23,536 bases of DNA. Source: Dictyocoela muelleri. Taxonomy: Eukaryota > Microsporidia. The notes under the pieces are model-generated. The model did no database searches. It worked only from the letters and a program-made list of their open reading frames with translations, and was not told the origin of the DNA. Of the stretch, positions 9,731-18,607 are shown one piece after another. How positions within the stretch are numbered: the stretch's first letter is position 1; every line of letters starts with the position of its first letter. The stretch lies in contig SDVU01000060.1 of assembly GCA_016256075.1 (NCBI GenBank), positions 1-23,536 of the forward strand. The letters run 5' to 3'. A program made the translations under genes and the position numbers.

Positions 9731-10721
9731 GGTTCTTTATGAATTGAAGCCGCCTTTGATATTTGAAGCCGCCTTTGAAAAAATTATAAATTATAAATTA
9801 TAAAGTTAAAAATTAAAAAATTATGCCGGGTTTTTCATAGTTATAGACTCATCTTTTTCAAAGTCATAGACCCATCTCTTTCAGACATATACCATTTTTA
9901 TAATGTTAAAGACACATTTTTTAGAGTTATAGACACATTTTTCTAGAGTTTAAGCTGATCCGCGAAAATTGGCATCGGTTAATTATTTTTTACCTCATAT
10001 TTTCTAACCCTATTTTTCAACCACCATTGTTCAACTCTTATTTCACAGCCCTTATTTCTTATAGCCTTATTTTTCAGCCCTTATTTTTCAGCTCTTATTT
10101 TTTAATCCATATTTTTTAACCCTTTCTTTTAACAAAGGTTAAAAAATAATGGCTAAAAAATAAGAGCTAAAAAATAAAGGCTAGAAAATAAGGCTTGAAA
10201 ATAAGGGTTGGGAAATAAGGCTATAAGAAACAAGGGTTGGAAAACAAGGGTTAAAAAGGTTGGGAAATAAGGGTTAAAAAATAAGGGCTGAAAAATAAGG
10301 ATATGAGAAAAAGGATTGGGAAATAAGTGTTGAAAAATAAGTGTTGTAAAATAAGGGTTAGAAAATATGTTTAAAAATGAGGGATAAAAAATAAGTGTTG
10401 AAATAAAGGAGCTGAAAATAAGGGTTGAAAAATAAAAGTTACAAATATGGTAAAAAATAAGGGTTAAAATAATTGATCGATGCTAATATTCGCGGATCAT
10501 CTATAACTCTAACAAAATATGTCTATAACTCTATAAAAATGTATCTTTGACTCTATAAAAATATATCTATTTGTTCAAAAGAGATGGGTCTATAAGTTTG
10601 AAAAAAATGGGTCTATAACTATAAAAAACCCAGCATAATTTTTAACTTTATAATTTATAATTTATAATTTTTTTCAAAGGTAGCTTCAAATATCACAAGG
10701 GGCTTCAATTCATAAAGAACC
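9731..10721. mobile_element. Foldback element B (991 bp) with exact 8-bp target duplication
   Basis: A giant inverted repeat bounded by identical termini, GGTTCTTTATGAATTGAAGC and its inverse, and flanked by a perfect TTGTTATC on both sides (9723-9730, 10722-10729). The outer 230 or so bases of each arm match when inverted (including TTATAGACCCAT, GATCCGCGAA and an AATTATAAATT run). The inner arms are a degenerate minisatellite of about 13-17 bp, reading AACCCTTATTTTTC on the left and AAAATAAGGGTTG on the right, meeting near 10131. The right array is about twice as long as the left. No reading frame. GG ends plus an 8-bp duplication point to the Merlin class. Confidence 0.9.
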
Positions 10722-10729
10722 TTGTTATC

Positions 10730-11097
10730 TTTTGAGTTTTTTGTTTCTTTTTAAAAACAGCGTTTTTTTTCGAAAAATGTCGAAAAAATAAAAAAAAACT
10801 AGCCAACAGCATTTTTTTCATGCCAATTATGCCAAGAAATGTAAAACATGCATAAGTTGGATATGTTATAAAAAATTTAAATAAGAATATGAATTTATTT
10901 AGAAAAATTTTATATTTTTAGTATATATACAAGAAAAATCAGTATTAGCAGAATTTGAAAAGGTTTTTAATTTATTAAAAGAAAGTATGGAGTGTATAGA
11001 TGCAAAGGATTTCTTATGATAATAACTAGGGCTAGGAAAAAAGTTGGGTTTTGTAAAAAAAACCGTCAAAAAAATGTATTTGTAACAATATATTAAT
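10730..11097. other. Stretch with no recognised gene
   Basis: T- and A-tract rich sequence between foldback B and the Merlin element. Short open frames on both strands have no recognisable content. Confidence 0.45.
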
Positions 11098-12615
11098 CGC
11101 GCAGAGTGTGACATATGCGCTGTACATGAAATTTTTTTTATATTTATATTTTTTTTATTATATTTTATATTTTTATAATAATTTTCTGATTTTTTTTTCG
11201 CAACAGCGAGAGTCGACCCCGGATTGCTCAGCTAATATAAATGTTACGAAACATTCAACGAAAGGGTCTAAACATATTAAATATTATTAAGACTTGGTGT
11301 ACTAATATCATACACATTTGAGGTGTATAATTTTTTTAAAAATACCCTTGTTCCACATAAAATGAAATTTTAAAATTAAAGAAAATGATAAAAAAATGAA
11401 TTAATTTTATTTACCCATGAAAATAAGCTTCTTAAGCAAGTCAGTTTTCTCATTTCTTATAAAAGAGTGTATGTTTAAAAATTTTTGAATAAGCCTTTCA
11501 TCTCTGTATCTTTTAGGAATGAAAAATTTCATATCTGCCCAAAATCCTTCAATAGTATTGGTATTTACACCTGTAATTGGGTCCACGAAATTTAGGCTAT
11601 GGTTCACAATTCTATGAACATATTTATTTCCCAATTCAAGGTATTCCCCACCAATTATTTGTATGTATAATTCTTCCCTATCTAACATGTCTTAAAATCA
11701 AAGGCAACAATGTATTTGGTTTTCTATTTCATACATTTTATAAAATTATCTTATTCGATACTCGCTCTAACATGCCGAAAACCCTGGTGCCTTTAATTAA
11801 TCGTTCCCTATTATGTTTTCCTTTTCCGAATTTAGATTCATCGATTTCAATTACACTATTATCACCACATATTATAATATTATCTTGAGAATCTTTTAAA
11901 GCTCGTTTATAGAAATAATAAATCTTCTCACTGTTTTCCTAGAACATCATATATATTAGAAATATCTTAAATCTTATTGCCAGATAAAATATCATCTATT
12001 ATAAATAATGTATCTAAAAAGTTAATTTGCGAATTAAAAAAGGCGGTTTATTCAAAATTGCAATTTCTTTACGACATTTTCTTGTGGTACATTTGACAAT
12101 GTTTATTTTATTATTAAGAGGTTTGACAGATCCGAGACAGTATTTACATAATTTTGTACATACAATTTCTTCTAATATATTTTTAATGTAAGTAATTTTT
12201 AAATTTATTTTCTATTATAAGTTACTTTTCATTGGCATTAAGGGTAATTTATAAAAAATAAACAATACATCCCAAATGCGTATGATTTAAATTCCCATTA
12301 GCCATATATTTATATAAAAAATATATATTTATATAAATATTATACATTTATATTTATATAAAATAAATTAATGTATAAATATTTAAATATTATGTAAATA
12401 TATATTTTTGTATATAAATATATATATTTTTGTTATAAATATATATATTTAATATATATTTATGATGTTTTAGTGGAATGTTCAGTAAAATTTGTATTAG
12501 CTGAGCGATCTGGGTTCGAGTTTTCGCTGTTGCAAAAAAAAAAATATTATAAAAATATAAAATATAATAAAATAATTAAATTTTCATGTGCTGAGCATAT
12601 GTCACACGCTGCGCG
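11098..12615 (-). mobile_element. Merlin-superfamily DNA transposon with long TIRs
   Basis: Inverted repeats of about 150-165 bases bound this 1.5-kb element: CGCGCAGAGTGTGACATATG at the left and CGCGCAGCGTGTGACATATG inverted at the right. They continue through a T/A-rich stretch to CAACAGCGA and GCTCAGCTAAT near 11260 and 12471. The interior holds a minus-strand ISXO2-like transposase remnant and an AT-only stretch at about 12290-12470. No clear target duplication is visible, and the ends do not start with GG, so the true borders may lie a few bases away. A plain cut-and-paste element, now inactive. Confidence 0.78.
11407..12190 (-). pseudogene. Broken ISXO2/Merlin transposase
   Basis: DDE transposase remnant. 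Reading on the minus strand: a zinc-ribbon-like segment (CKYCLGS, then CTTRKCRKEIAILNKPPF) at about 12070-12150; EIDESKFGKGKHNRERL with the first catalytic Asp, running to VFGMLERV, at about 11770-11850; then a C-terminal block [29 protein letters not shown] at 11407-11688. These match the order and motifs of IS1595/ISXO2 and eukaryotic Merlin transposases. The blocks lie in different frames with intervening stops, and a frameshift falls near 11690. The second catalytic Asp (SDxWxxY in relatives) is not visible in frame. It lies inside the TIRs at 11098 and 12615. Confidence 0.85.
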
Positions 12616-12860
12616 CGACACATTATCTTTTAAATTATATTTTTTTAGATAATTAGAATAGATACTTATTTTAATTATTTATCAAGTATTTTACAATCAA
12701 GAAATTAAAGTTTTTAAACGTCTTTATTATTAAATTTGGCTTTTTTCTGACCATAAATAAAATCAAAGGGGCTTTTAAAACCCAATCAAAATAAAAGTTT
12801 GGCGTTTTGGGTATTTATATGGGCATAATCAAAGTTTTTTTCATAAATAACTAATTAATA
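12616..12860. other. Spacer between two Merlin-type elements
   Basis: AT-rich and unassigned. Nothing recognised. Confidence 0.4.
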
Positions 12861-13149
12861 GGGCGTAAAAGTTTTGTCAGGTTCTGTCAAAATTTAAAAT
12901 ACCCGGCTTTTTACAAAAATTTTATTTTTTCACCCATAAAATGACAACAAATGAAGGAAATTCAAGACACAATGAATAACATGGGCAATAAAAGAGTTTC
13001 CTCGTCTACAAATCATTAACAATGCTAAATACTTCTGTAAGTCTTGTGTAAAAACTTAAAAATATAATAATATGGGAAATTACGCCAACTAGATAGGCAT
13101 TTAGCATAAAAGACGCATATTAGAGTCTATTTTTTAACAGACAAGGTAG

Positions 13150-13623
13150 GTGTTTCAGGTAATGAGTGAGAGTGTCAATCTTTTTGATAGAGATCTTCTG
13201 TGTCTACTTGTTCAAATAGATGTACCTTTACACAATTTGTTGTTATGTGCAATGAAAGAGTTTGTTCAATGGTATACCGGTAGAAATCTCAAATTCTCAA
13301 TCCACTATAAAACAACTATTTTAAATAGTGTGTATCTTGAAAAATACAACCACGATCGAAACATTGAAAAATAAGGATTGTTAAGTTATGTTTTAAAAGA
13401 GACGGGTGTATATGGTCGCTATATTCTGAATATTCTTGTAGGTCTTTGCTCTAATGTAGAAACTCGGAAGCCCTATCTTGTAAAAAAGATAGAGCTGAGT
13501 AAAACAATTTCTAGTGCTGTTTGGGACCAGATTTCGGATGTTGTGTTAATATTAAATACCTATAATCTTCTTCATTCGAAAGTGAAGATTTTTTTTAAAA
13601 ACATGGCTGGTTATGCATTGTAA
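13150..13623 (+). pseudogene. Decayed open frame of unknown function
   Basis: One reading frame stays open for about 157 codons except for a single TAA at 13372-13374. It encodes segments such as SESVNLFDRDLLCLLVQIDV and later YGRYILNILVGLCSNVE. No ATG or upstream C-motif marks a good start (first internal Met at about 13162). I do not recognise the product. It may be a passenger or the N-terminal half of the element's own transposase, but none of the ISXO2 motifs is visible in it. Confidence 0.3.
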
Positions 13624-14022
13624 GCTGCTAAAATGCCAAAGGATATAATTAACGGAACAAGATGCATAACATAATTTGCACATATGCTACATTTAATGTG
13701 TAGAACCATTAGAAGAGATTCCCATTATTCAGAATTTTTTTGTATATATAAAACACGCGAGGACAAAAAATAAATCAAACCAACAGTTATTTTAAGAAAC
13801 AACAGAACATAACCTACACTAAAGTATTCAGTTATTACTAGATGATGAGCTTTTATTTAATTTGGTGTATTCTTGTTTTAAAATATTGGAAGAATACATA
13901 CTTTTGCGGTAAAACTTGATAAACTAGTGAAAACGGCATATTTGAAGATATGTTATGCAATTATCAACTAATGGTAGAATTGAAGAGAATATTAAATATC
14001 GAAGATTATTCGGTTCTCTAAC

Positions 14023-14297
14023 GAGTTATGCCACTGTAAAGAAACGAGGAGAGATAATGAAATATATATTGAAATAATCTTGAAATATTCTGTTAATTAA
14101 CGTTACCGGTTTTGTTTTTTTTTATAAAAATATATTTCCGATTACAGCAATTTTTTTGCTACGCAAAATAATTACTTTATTTGGAAATATATTTTTATAA
14201 GAAAATCAACCGGTAACGTTGATTAACAGAAGATTTCAAGCTTATTTAAATATAATTTCATTATCTCTTTTTTCGTTTCTTTACAGTGGCATAACCC
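14023..14297. repeat. Palindromic element, copy 1
   Basis: Long inverted arms with shared blocks GTTATGCCACTGTAAAGAAA, AGATAATGAAAT and AACGTTACCGG. The centre is A/T-rich (TATATTTCC and its inverse GGAAATATA). The left terminus is GAGTTATGCC, the right inverted terminus GGGTTATGCC. It is the same family as 14735-14947. No matching target duplication flanks it directly. Confidence 0.78.
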
Positions 14298-14690
14298 GTT
14301 GGAATACCGATACTGAATATTTTTGGGTTGAAAGGGAGGAAAATAAAAGGAAGAATACGCTGCTGGCAATAATATCAAGAGAAATACATAGCGAATCATA
14401 TGTTATTTCTGATAGATGGTCTGCTTATAGTTCTATTCCTCATAAACATGCTGATATTTCTGCCATAAGTATAACATTGTCGATCTAGAGACCAGAGCAG
14501 ATACTCAGATGATTGAAAATTTGTGGATGCATCTGAAGAAGATCAAACATTATATTTATGGCATATCATTGAAAACTTTGCCGGATCATCTCAATGTTTT
14601 TATGTTCTTCGGAAATTATAAGAATATAAAATTATCTAATTTCATAGAGATAATTCTTAATTGTATTTATTTTCTATTAATTTATTAGTA
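14290..14690 (+). pseudogene. Merlin/ISXO2 transposase C-terminal fragment
   Basis: Plus-strand remnant of a DDE transposase. YFWVEREENKRKNTLLAIIS is followed by YVISDRWSAY, the second catalytic Asp block. After a shift of frame near 14465 comes HKYNIVDLETRADTQMIENL, then WMHLKKIKHYIYG and LPDHLNVFMFF, the family's closing block with the third acidic residue. The N-terminal zinc ribbon and first Asp motif are not visible upstream, where a palindrome (14023-14297) occupies the sequence. It differs in sequence from the remnant at 11407-12190, so it comes from a different Merlin lineage. Confidence 0.82.
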
Positions 14691-14734
14691 TTATTTTTAG
14701 TTATTTTTTTTATTAAGAGATGACCATGCGACTC

Positions 14735-14947
14735 GGGTTATACCACTGTAAAGAAACTAAGAGATATAATGAAATTCTATCGAAATATGTGCGAAATATT
14801 TTGTTGATTTACGTTACCGGTTTTATTTTTCTTATAAATCATAAATTTATAAGAAAAAAAACCCGGTAACGTTAATCAACAGGAGATTTCACGCTTATTT
14901 CAATATAATTTCATTATCTCTCCTAGTTTCTTTACAGTGGCATAACC
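14735..14947. repeat. Palindromic element, copy 2
   Basis: Same family as 14023-14297, with a shorter centre: GGGTTATACCACTGTAAAG at the left, GGTTATGCCACTGTAAAG inverted at the right, and ACGTTACCGG on both arms. Its right flank GTTAGAGA is the exact inverse of the left flank of copy 1 (TCTCTAAC), while the inner flanks of both copies are unrelated. Confidence 0.78.
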
Positions 14948-15411
14948 GTTAGAGAATCGATTATTCCTGCATATTAAATGTTTAGAAGTGGATTATCTAT
15001 CGACTGAAGCCCAGTTGAACATTATAAGACAAGTGATTGATGAAAATAAAAATTTTCAACTTTGAAAGTACGTAAGAATAGCCTAATAAGCAAAAATCTT
15101 GATTTAGATTTACTTCTATTAGAGTAATCTTCAGCTTCACTAAAAAAACCGAGTGAGTTTTTGCCATAAACTACAGTACTTGTTGAGATAAGCATCTCTA
15201 CGATGACTTTTATGATTGACGATAGGCAAAAAGACTTAAGCATTGTTATTTTGGAGAAGATGATGTTTTTATATTTTAACAAATAAACCTATTTCGCATT
15301 TTTTATACGCTTAACAGAAAATTTTTTGACCTGGCAAAGTCGTGAAAACCCGGCAAACCCCAGCATTTAGCTCTAATTTTTTAAAAAAAATCCGACAAAA
15401 TTTTACGCCCT

Positions 15412-15541
15412 ACTTATTACACGTCGATTTAATATTTGAATTTAACTCGCCAATCTGCCTGTGCAAGCTTTTTTATCATAAAAATAGCTTACATTACAGA
15501 TTGACAAGTTAAACTCAGATATTCAATCGACATGTAATAAC
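15412..15541. repeat. 130-bp inverted repeat
   Basis: Arms TTATTACACGTCGATTTAAT and inverted TTATTACATGTCGATTGAAT continue through TTTAACTCGCCAATCTG / TTTAACTTGTCAATCTG to a small loop near 15475. It abuts the right end of the larger Merlin-like element. Non-coding; probably a small MITE. Confidence 0.75.
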
Positions 15542-16344
15542 TTAATTTATATGAAGTGTTGTATTACTCTCAGATAAATATCAAGTGTTACTTTTCAGCA
15601 AATTTTCGGGAAATTAAAAATATCTTAACAACAGACATATAAAATTCTTTCATAGACAATTAAATTTGAAATAAATCTTCATAAACCTAAATTCAGAAAA
15701 TATTTTGTTTTTTAAAAAAGAAGAACAGCGTATAAAAATGATAATAAGTAATTTCAAAAAAACGAAAAACTAAACATAAAGTGGAAAAAAATATATTTGG
15801 TTCTCACCCGAGCTTTAGATTCTTATAAAATAGAAAATTGTCATTCTCAGAGGAAAATGATTATTTTTTTTGAATAATAGAGATTTATCGTGCGAAGCCA
15901 AAATATATAATTATAATGATCATGAAAAAATGAAATTAAGACCTGAAATTTTCCCTGGAGTCATCAAGGCACAAAAATTCCACCTAGGGAGGTGATTTTG
16001 GTCTTTATCTAAAAAAATGTATGAAACTTTATAGAAATCGTCGAGATTCGACTTTTTTAGAAAATTTCATCATTTGTTTTGAAAATATAAAAATTTCATA
16101 TTTTGTCTGGCATCAATGGATCTCCCTTTTTCAAATAAAAATTATCTCTTATCTTTCCTTGAATTGTACTTTCCTATTTTAGGGGGTTTAAGCTCGAGTT
16201 GGAAGCAAAAATTTTAAACATTTTTTATAAGAAGATCTTAAATTTTGGAAACTATGAAGAAAGCTTAATATATTTTTAATTAATAAATGAAATTTTAGTT
16301 TTAAATAATATGTTTAATTTTTTTCTATCGTTTTTTAATCGTAT
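15542..16344. other. Stretch with no recognised gene
   Basis: AT-rich, all frames broken. No RNA, repeat or protein signature recognised. Confidence 0.45.
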
Positions 16345-16485
16345 GCCATAGCTGTTAAAGACTCTGTAAAATGTCGATAAGGCAAGGGGGATCTCTTAGG
16401 AGTGGTGATGACTGCAGTGACGCATCTCGGCGAAAAAGGCAGTGAACATTTGAAACATTCATGAAAAAGCCGAGAGCGGTATATT
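16345..16485 (+). repeat. SINE-like repeat, diverged internal fragment
   Basis: ATCTCTTAGGAGTG, ATGACTGCAGTGACGCATC and TCGGCGAAAAAGGCAGTGA line up with the middle of the copy at 3296-3747 (TATCTTAGGTGTGTGAATGA, GCAAAAATTAGTGACA) and with CATCTCGGCAAAAAGT of the 19993-20446 copy. Head and tail are missing. Confidence 0.55.
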
Positions 16486-16639
16486 TGCCTATTTAGACGA
16501 ATTTAAACGTTATTAGTCTAAAAAAAATAATAAAAACTACCCCTAAAAAATACAAATTAAATCAAATAATGGACATGATATATAAAATAAAAGCGAACGG
16601 TAAGCCCTAAATTCGTTAACTAAGCAAATATACAGATTA

Positions 16640-16930
16640 CCAATGCGAATATTTATCAATGAATTGAGTTGATGACGATATTGGCACAAGTTAAAGTTAA
16701 AAACCTTTTTATTATATATTTTAATTTTCATATTTTTTGATAAAGATGTATTTAACCTATGTATATCTTATAAAATAAACATTTCTTCAAAAAAGTTTAT
16801 TTATTTTTATCAGATATATATAGGGTTAATACATCTTTATCAAAAAATATGAAAATTAAAATATATAATAAAAAGGTTTTTAAGTTATACCTGTGCCAAT
16901 ATCACCGCGGAAAACTCTATTTATTAATAG
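16640..16930. mobile_element. Inverted-repeat element (MITE)
   Basis: Inverted arms of about 110 bases share GATATTGGCACA, TTAAAAACCTTTTTATTA and GATAAAGATGTATT almost exactly. The loop lies near 16780. The right end reads, inverted, GTGTTACTATTAATAAATAG; the left outer end is more diverged. A related single arm lies at 17945-18020. Non-coding. Confidence 0.78.
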
Positions 16931-17637
16931 TAACACAGAAAAAAGTTTAGGACTATTGCTAAAAAACGATTTTCCGCAATTTATTTTTTTCGCCTATGGC
17001 CCCAAAAAACTCTTTTCTCTAAAACAATCTTTTTATCAATGTCCATCCAAATTTAGGTTTATTTGATGGAGAAGTGCTTAAAGAGACTCTTTCATGAAAT
17101 AAGAAAGTATTTATGCGCTTTATTACCAGTCAAATAATAAAAATAATACTGAATTAGATAAGAAAAATCAACTTATCTTTGAAATTATTAAGAATTTCAA
17201 AATATTTGCCGAATTGAATTTTTAAAACAATTTCTTGTATTTATAAATGCTAATTTAAAATAAAAAACTCTCACTATCCTTAGAAGAGCCCGTAACTCTT
17301 CTGTATGAGCTGTAAAACCTCTAAAAATAAAAATATAGGTGGTCGCCAAAAATAATTTATTTAATTATAAACCGTATTTGGTCCAAAATAAGGATATAAA
17401 AAATATGAGATTTGTAGATTTTGTTTTAGATTTCATTAAAAGGGTGGTATCTTATAATATTATAAGACTGATGGGTGTATACCAATTTGTATGAATTGTC
17501 ACAAATTCCCGTCAAAAATTACTATTACTAAGGAGAAAAGCTATAGACTGGGGGTGTGTATTATTTCAATGACGATGTTCTACCACTAAATTTTTGAACA
17601 TAATTTTTTCTTTCTGATTCTTGGCTGATTTTTTATG
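16931..17637. other. Stretch with no recognised gene
   Basis: AT-rich with no usable frame. A weak repeat, CTCTTCTGTATGA with ACTCTCACTATCC, occurs near 17270-17315 and again near 17800-17850 and may mark the ends of an old element. I could not establish it. Confidence 0.4.
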
Positions 17638-17748
17638 TACTTTTCATCCATCAGAACTTCTTATATGATACACAAAATATCAAATATTTTGAAGATTATA
17701 TGAGATATCTGCATATATTATAAGAAGTTCTGATAGATGAAAAGTGCC
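17638..17748. repeat. Short inverted repeat (about 110 bp)
   Basis: ACTTTTCATCCATCAGAAC on the left and ACTTTTCATCTATCAGAAC inverted on the right, followed by TTCTTATA on each arm. Hairpin element of unknown class. Confidence 0.7.
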
Positions 17749-17944
17749 ATACCCATTGTAACAAAACATAGGAAGCTTAAATATTAAATCGGGTTATCAC
17801 GAGCTCTTCTGTATGAAGAGCTGATAGTCTCCTTATGGATAGTGAGTGCCAAATGAACCTAATCAAATTTCATCTATTTTTATTTTTTTAATTACCAATG
17901 AGGTCATGTTTACATCATTTTTAGCCCGGAAAAACGCCAAGCCA

Positions 17945-18020
17945 TAAAAAAATATAAAAAGTTTATAACTTTAACCTGCACCAATTCGCCACCAAAACTC
18001 TACTTATTTATAGGAACACC
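17945..18020. repeat. Single arm related to the 16640-16930 MITE
   Basis: Inverted, it reads GGTGTTCCTATAAATAAGTA, then GAGTTTTGGTGG, ATTGGTGCAGG and TTATAAAC, matching the right arm at 16860-16930. The matching opposite arm is not found nearby. The terminus begins GG. Confidence 0.6.
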
Positions 18021-18072
18021 TTCTTTAAACGCATCTCCCTAAAAATTTAATTGGTTTATTTTCTAAGAAGTT

Positions 18073-18240
18073 GGATCATGTCGATCTTTTCCCGGCGTGG
18101 GAAAAGATCGACATGATCCCAAATTATTTTCAAGTTAATAGATCCTAAATGCAAATCGTTTAAAAATTTTTATTTTTTTATTTTACGGGGGAAAGGAAAG
18201 ATCGACATGATCTAATTATGGGAAAAAATCGACATGATCC
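18073..18240. mobile_element. 168-bp MITE with perfect 8-bp target duplication
   Basis: Flanked by AAGAAGTT on both sides (18065-18072, 18241-18248). Ends are GGATCATGTCGATCTTTTCC at the left and GGATCATGTCGATTTTTTCC inverted at the right. A second inverted copy of the terminus sits 5 bases inside the left end (18098-18119), and another diverged copy lies inside the right end near 18191-18212. The remaining core is about 70 bases of A/T-rich sequence. Non-coding; the GG termini and 8-bp duplication fit the Merlin class. Confidence 0.92.
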
Positions 18241-18248
18241 AAGAAGTT

Positions 18249-18600
18249 TATATAAATAAAGTCGTATAAAACAATGTTTACTTTTCTTTTTGATTTTATG
18301 ATTATTATTTCATTTGTATTTCTTTAGGAGGGTTATATATATATTTTTTGGACGAAAATTATTATAGATTCGCCTGACTAGGCGATTTACGACTTATGGA
18401 AGTGTTTAATAAAATTAAATTAGAAAAATCTGAAATAATTTTACATTCTTTAATTATTGAAAAGAGGGTCAATTGTTTGATTACTGAATTTCTGTAGTAA
18501 AGCTAACTTATATTACCCATATTATTGTCTTCAATAATATAAATTTTACTCATTTTTGGTTTTTGATCAATAAACAATTTTTAATATTTATTTTTGATAA
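18249..18600. other. Upstream region of the N/Q-rich protein gene
   Basis: AT-rich, with one small hairpin CGCCTGACTAGGCG at about 18371-18384. No other gene seen; presumed to contain the promoter. Confidence 0.4.
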
Positions 18601-18604
18601 CCCC
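18601..18604 (+). promoter_or_regulatory. CCCC motif deciding the start codon
   Basis: CCCC lies 3 bases before the ATG at 18608. The frame is open back to an earlier ATG at 18563, which lacks this motif. The position matches those at 664 and 4548, so I place the start at 18608. Confidence 0.6.
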
Positions 18605-18607
18605 ATT

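Larger units (their letters stand above)
12861..15410 (+). mobile_element. Large degraded Merlin-like element (about 2.55 kb)
   Basis: The ends GGGCGTAAAAGTTTTGTCAG and inverted GGGCGTAAAATTTTGTCGGA agree over about 22 bases with one gap. Flanking nonamers TAATTAATA (12852-12860) and TACTTATTA (15411-15419) agree at seven of nine. The interior holds a Merlin transposase fragment (14290-14690), two related palindromes and a decayed frame of unknown nature (13150-13623). GG termini, an 8-9 bp duplication and the transposase type all point the same way. The TIR is short and the duplication imperfect, so this grouping is an inference. Confidence 0.55.

Noticed and set aside
10140-10460. Telomeric or subtelomeric repeat (AATAAGGGTTG units)
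   Set aside because: Units are irregular, are mirrored in the opposite arm and lie within an element with an exact 8-bp target duplication.
10899-11290. Open frames on both strands around the left end of the Merlin element
   Set aside because: They cross the TIR border and poly-T tracts, with hydrophobic F/Y/L composition expected from AT-rich noise.
12470-12530. tRNA gene in the right TIR of the Merlin element
   Set aside because: Only compressed D- and T-arm-like fragments about 10 bases apart, with no anticodon arm. It cannot form a tRNA.
15022-15282. Minus-strand open frame of 86 codons
   Set aside because: Lies within the degraded Merlin-like element, has no recognisable domain and lacks the upstream C-motif.
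16543-16731. Minus-strand open frame of 62 codons
   Set aside because: It runs into the arm of the MITE at 16640-16930 and has no recognisable content.
18563-18607. Upstream start for the N/Q-rich protein, giving a hydrophobic N-terminus like a signal peptide
   Set aside because: The CCCC motif sits just before the ATG at 18608, as in the other two genes. The extra 15 codons are probably untranslated leader.
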